Part shown: one piece after another, positions 6,928-8,407 of the stretch | Numbering within the stretch: position 1 is the first letter of the stretch | How the letters are laid out: every line of letters starts with the position of its first letter | Assembly (NCBI GenBank): GCA_964385305.1 | Contig: CAYLOP010000138.1 | Location: 1-8,407, forward strand | Direction of reading: 5' to 3' | DNA length: 8,407 nt | Source: CAYLOP01 sp964385305 | GTDB lineage: Bacteria; Chloroflexota; Anaerolineae; Anaerolineales; E44-bin32 | Made by a program: the position numbers and the translations under genes | Notes under the pieces: generated by a model | Database searches by the model: none | The model's input: the letters and a program-made list of their open reading frames with translations, nothing else | Told to the model about the DNA's origin: nothing

Positions 6928-6933
6928 ATTATC
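6928..6933 (-). promoter_or_regulatory. -10-like box upstream of the ParB-like gene
   Basis: The - strand reads GATAAT, a 5/6 match to TATAAT. The only -35-like hexamer, TTCACT, is 19 bp upstream and weak. If real, transcription would start near 6921, leaving a leader of about 135 nt before the ATG at 6785 and excluding the ATG at 6929. Confidence 0.25.
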
Positions 6934-6964
6934 CGATTACGATCTGTGATGTAGTGAAAAGGTC

Positions 6965-6993
6965 TTGTTTTTCATTCAAAACCCCTGTATGGT
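6965..6993 (+). promoter_or_regulatory. Candidate promoter for the small RNA
   Basis: TTGTTT (6965-6970) and TATGGT (6988-6993) are separated by 17 bp and match the consensus at 3/6 and 4/6. The predicted start is A7000 or G7001, exactly where the outer stem of the structured RNA begins. The boxes are weak on their own; their placement is the argument. Confidence 0.4.
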
Positions 6994-7000
6994 AGTCATA

Positions 7001-7078
7001 GGAAAGCAAAACAGGTTCCGACGGACCTCGATCGCTTTCCAAGCGACGCCTCGGGTGCCTCCGGGGCGTCTTCTTTCT
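7001..7078 (+). ncRNA. Predicted small structured RNA of about 78 nt
   Basis: GGAAAGC (7001-7007) pairs with GCTTTCC (7034-7040) and encloses a second hairpin, AGGTTC (7013-7018) with GGACCT (7023-7028, one T/G wobble) around loop CGAC. A terminator hairpin follows (7045-7070) and the transcript would end in the T-rich 7071-7078. An alternative stem, TCGCTT (7032-7037)/AAGCGA (7041-7046), competes with both the outer stem and the terminator base, so the RNA could switch. The terminator loop contains GTGCCT followed by CC, giving a CCTCC anti-Shine-Dalgarno word, as seen in many regulatory RNAs. I do not recognise it as a known riboswitch or RNA family. A riboswitch role is less likely because the next + strand gene begins about 570 bp downstream. 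Confidence 0.5.
7045..7078 (+). terminator. Intrinsic terminator of the small RNA
   Basis: GACGCCTCGG (7045-7054) pairs with CCGGGGCGTC (7061-7070) over 10 bp with one T/G wobble and a 6-base loop, GTGCCT. The T-rich stretch TTCTTTCT follows at 7071-7078. The - strand has no T-run after the stem, so it acts on + transcripts only. Confidence 0.7.
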
Positions 7079-7238
7079 GTCAGGCACCCCATAAACGTTG
7101 ACTGAAACGATTTGAAAGAATGCCTTCGAAAATGACTTGCGATCTTGTCAAGCGCACGTTCTTCAAGATAGAGCATTGCCAAGAAGGGCGTTGCGCTAAA
7201 TCAATCAGCTTCATCATAGAGGTATTCATGCGAGCATG

Positions 7239-7261
7239 CATCCCACCATGGGATGATTTTT
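7239..7261 (+). terminator. Weak terminator-like hairpin
   Basis: CATCCCA (7239-7245) pairs with TGGGATG (7249-7255) around loop CCA, followed by A and five T (7257-7261). The 7-bp stem is short. No gene clearly ends here; it could stop readthrough from upstream. Confidence 0.4.
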
Positions 7262-7553
7262 ACCCCCTCCCCAGTAGGGTCTCAATCAATACGCCATTCT
7301 CGTGCTTCTGTGATCCTTCTGCCCTACCCTATGTGGTGGGCTTAGTTCGGAGGCGGCTGCGGCAACTTAAACCCCAGCCGGTGGATGGGAGTAAAGATAA
7401 TAGAAGGATGTGAGCGTGGAGGATGGAACAGATGCCGCTTAATTTCCAATGCCTACAATCGCGACTCGATGATAACGCTTTTTAGAGGGCTCTCTCGACT
7501 TACTGACCGGGGCGTGGTACGGGTGCCCATCCTGGCCGGATTGGATCTGGGAG

Positions 7554-7572
7554 CTGACGTCATGACAGTCAG
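7554..7572. promoter_or_regulatory. Near-perfect dyad upstream of the sensor gene
   Basis: CTGACGTCA (7554-7562) is followed by TGAC-a-GTCAG (7563-7572), its reverse complement apart from one inserted A. It ends about 70 bp before the sensor start, a reasonable operator position. No convincing promoter boxes are seen between them. Confidence 0.3.
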
Positions 7573-7643
7573 ACAACAATTGAGGCAGATGGGAAAGCAG
7601 CGCAATTTGTCCTAGAGCGAAGTTGTCTGCTTCGTAGAGCTTG

Positions 7644-8407
7644 ATGATGAAAATGTTGATCGACAAAATCCTAGTGCCGTTCCGACAGCTTCGTTGGAGA
7701 TTGACCCTGAGCTATATGCTTGTGACGATCGCGGCGCTACTGGTCGTAGAGATCGTTCTTTTTGTCGGGCTTTCGACTTTAATTATGGATGAGTCGAAAG
7801 TTGGGCCGGAAACGATCATCCGGGATCTTGAGACTAAATATGTGCCTATCGCGAGCTCTTACCTCTCAAGGACTCCCCCAGATGTCCATGGATTAAGACA
7901 ATATCTGACACCAGAAAGCGCCTACGCCATCAATGCAGGTCCTTATCGTGTGGGCGATTTTATGATCAATGTCTACAGCACGAACATTGTGTACATCGTC
8001 TTCATTGGTGCAAACGGAACACTGCTTGATACATTGCCACATGGCTTTATTCAAGACTCCAAAATCGGTGGGATTTTTCGCTCAGGTGAGATTCCTGGCC
8101 TGCAAGACCCGCTACGGTCCGCCCTCAGGGGAGAGACGGATCTCCAAAGCCTCTATGCTATCGGCTCAAAGTCGACCATGACGGGAGCGGTTCCGGTGTT
8201 TGATGAATTTGGGAAGGATAGGGTCGTAGGAGCGGTAGGATTTATTCGCAAGACCAGCTTCTGGGATGTGTGGACATTCTCTGGTTTTGCACGTCAAGTG
8301 GGTATTAGCTTGCTCATAAGCACACTTTTCGCAGCCATACTAGGCGCGATCTTCGGAACCCTGACTGCACAAGGCCTTGTCAGCAGATTGAGGAATAAAG
8401 GGTCTCT
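7644..8407 (+). CDS. Membrane sensor, probably histidine kinase N-terminal half (3'-truncated)
   Basis: The frame stays open from ATG 7644 to the window end (254 codons), with an in-frame TAG at 7635-7637. ATGs at 7644, 7647 and 7653 are all possible; the ribosome site (TAGAGC) is weak. A short basic cytoplasmic segment, PFRQLRWRLTLSY (12-24), leads into membrane helix 1 (about 22-47). An extracytoplasmic region of about 170 residues follows, with NVYSTNIVYIVFIGANGTLLDTLP-like strands and VVGAVGFIRK, resembling a PAS/Cache-type sensor. Helix 2 (about 219-241) ends in TAQGLVSRLR, which looks like the entry to a HAMP linker. This layout and the N-terminal wording match sensor histidine kinases I associate with Chloroflexota. 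The kinase core lies beyond the edge, so a cyclase or chemoreceptor cannot be excluded. The ligand is unknown. A partner response regulator is expected downstream. Confidence 0.78.
   Translation, partial: MMKMLIDKILVPFRQLRWRLTLSYMLVTIAALLVVEIVLFVGLSTLIMDESKVGPETIIRDLETKYVPIASSYLSRTPPDVHGLRQYLTPESAYAINAGPYRVGDFMINVYSTNIVYIVFIGANGTLLDTLPHGFIQDSKIGGIFRSGEIPGLQDPLRSALRGETDLQSLYAIGSKSTMTGAVPVFDEFGKDRVVGAVGFIRKTSFWDVWTFSGFARQVGISLLISTLFAAILGAIFGTLTAQGLVSRLRNKGS

Larger units (their letters stand above)
7079..7643. other. Stretch without a convincing gene
   Basis: Open frames of 60-100 codons exist on both strands but lack ribosome-binding sites, recognisable motifs or a plausible composition. Visible structure includes a terminator-like hairpin (7239-7261), GTAGGG (7274-7279) matching CCCTAC (7322-7327), CGGCTG (7354-7359) matching CAGCCG (7375-7380), and a dyad at 7554-7572. 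Just before the sensor gene, CGAAG (7618-7622) can pair with CTTCG (7630-7634). The region may be a long leader plus intergenic DNA, or decayed coding sequence. Confidence 0.5.

Noticed and set aside
6786..6929. N-terminal extension of the ParB-like protein from the ATG at 6929
   Set aside because: No ribosome site precedes that ATG, it overlaps a -10-like box, and the extra 48 residues match nothing I know. The ATG at 6785 has GAGGAAGG in front.
7001..7095. Known riboswitch or tRNA
   Set aside because: The sequence lacks the conserved cores I know for the c-di-GMP, fluoride, guanidine, glycine and cobalamin classes, and has no T-loop.
6976..7182. 68-codon open frame on the - strand
   Set aside because: It is antisense to the predicted small RNA and terminator, with no motif or ribosome site.
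7120..7413. 97-codon open frame on the + strand
   Set aside because: No ribosome site and no family resemblance, and it runs across a terminator-like hairpin.
7385..7615. 76-codon open frame with a LuxR-like flavour (LTDR near 7499, TVR near 7565)
   Set aside because: Spacing between the apparent motifs does not fit the helix-turn-helix, the helix residues are absent, and the start lacks a good ribosome site. A decayed regulator remnant cannot be excluded but is not supported.
7439..7666. 75-codon open frame on the - strand
   Set aside because: It overlaps the sensor gene start and its leader dyad and has no recognisable domain.

Overview
The window is about 54% G+C and carries five protein genes I can support, two of them cut by the window edges, plus about 0.7 kb with no convincing gene. 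Lineage is inferred from protein style only. The oligopeptide-binding lipoprotein, the ParB-like hypothetical protein and the N-terminus of the sensor kinase all resemble proteins I associate with Chloroflexota (Anaerolineae-like). There is no rRNA, tRNA or marker gene to confirm this.

Left block (1-4006, + strand): a 5'-truncated cobalamin-binding enzyme with an N-terminal B12 domain and a C-terminal barrel-like part, an opine-dehydrogenase-family NAD(P) enzyme, and a lipoprotein with a polysaccharide-deacetylase fold. Their spacing (84 bp, then a 4-bp GTGA stop/start overlap) indicates one operon. The first two suggest a cytosolic amino-acid or 2-oxo-acid conversion. The secreted deacetylase is an unexpected third partner. 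The block ends at a strong bidirectional terminator (4124-4156).

Middle block (4161-6785, - strand): a family 5 (OppA/DppA type) peptide-binding lipoprotein with no permease or ATPase genes beside it. Upstream is a 270-bp leader with a cluster of TTTGAG/CTCAAA half-sites, an 11-base perfect Shine-Dalgarno sequence with no obvious reading frame, and a GC-rich hairpin. Upstream of that is a ParB-like protein of about 204 residues whose usual GHHR-type signature reads GKYQ. Its coding sequence contains a perfect 28-bp palindrome.

Right block (6930-8407): a stretch of about 0.7 kb whose best content is a predicted small RNA of about 78 nt (7001-7078), with promoter-like boxes correctly placed upstream, a nested two-stem 5' domain and an intrinsic terminator. 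A second weaker terminator and a dyad follow. At 7644 a membrane sensor, very probably a histidine kinase, begins and runs off the right edge; only its sensor half is present.

The best candidates for something undescribed are the small RNA with its complementarity to the peptide-binding protein leader, the palindrome inside the divergent ParB-like gene, and the B12 enzyme/opine dehydrogenase/deacetylase operon.
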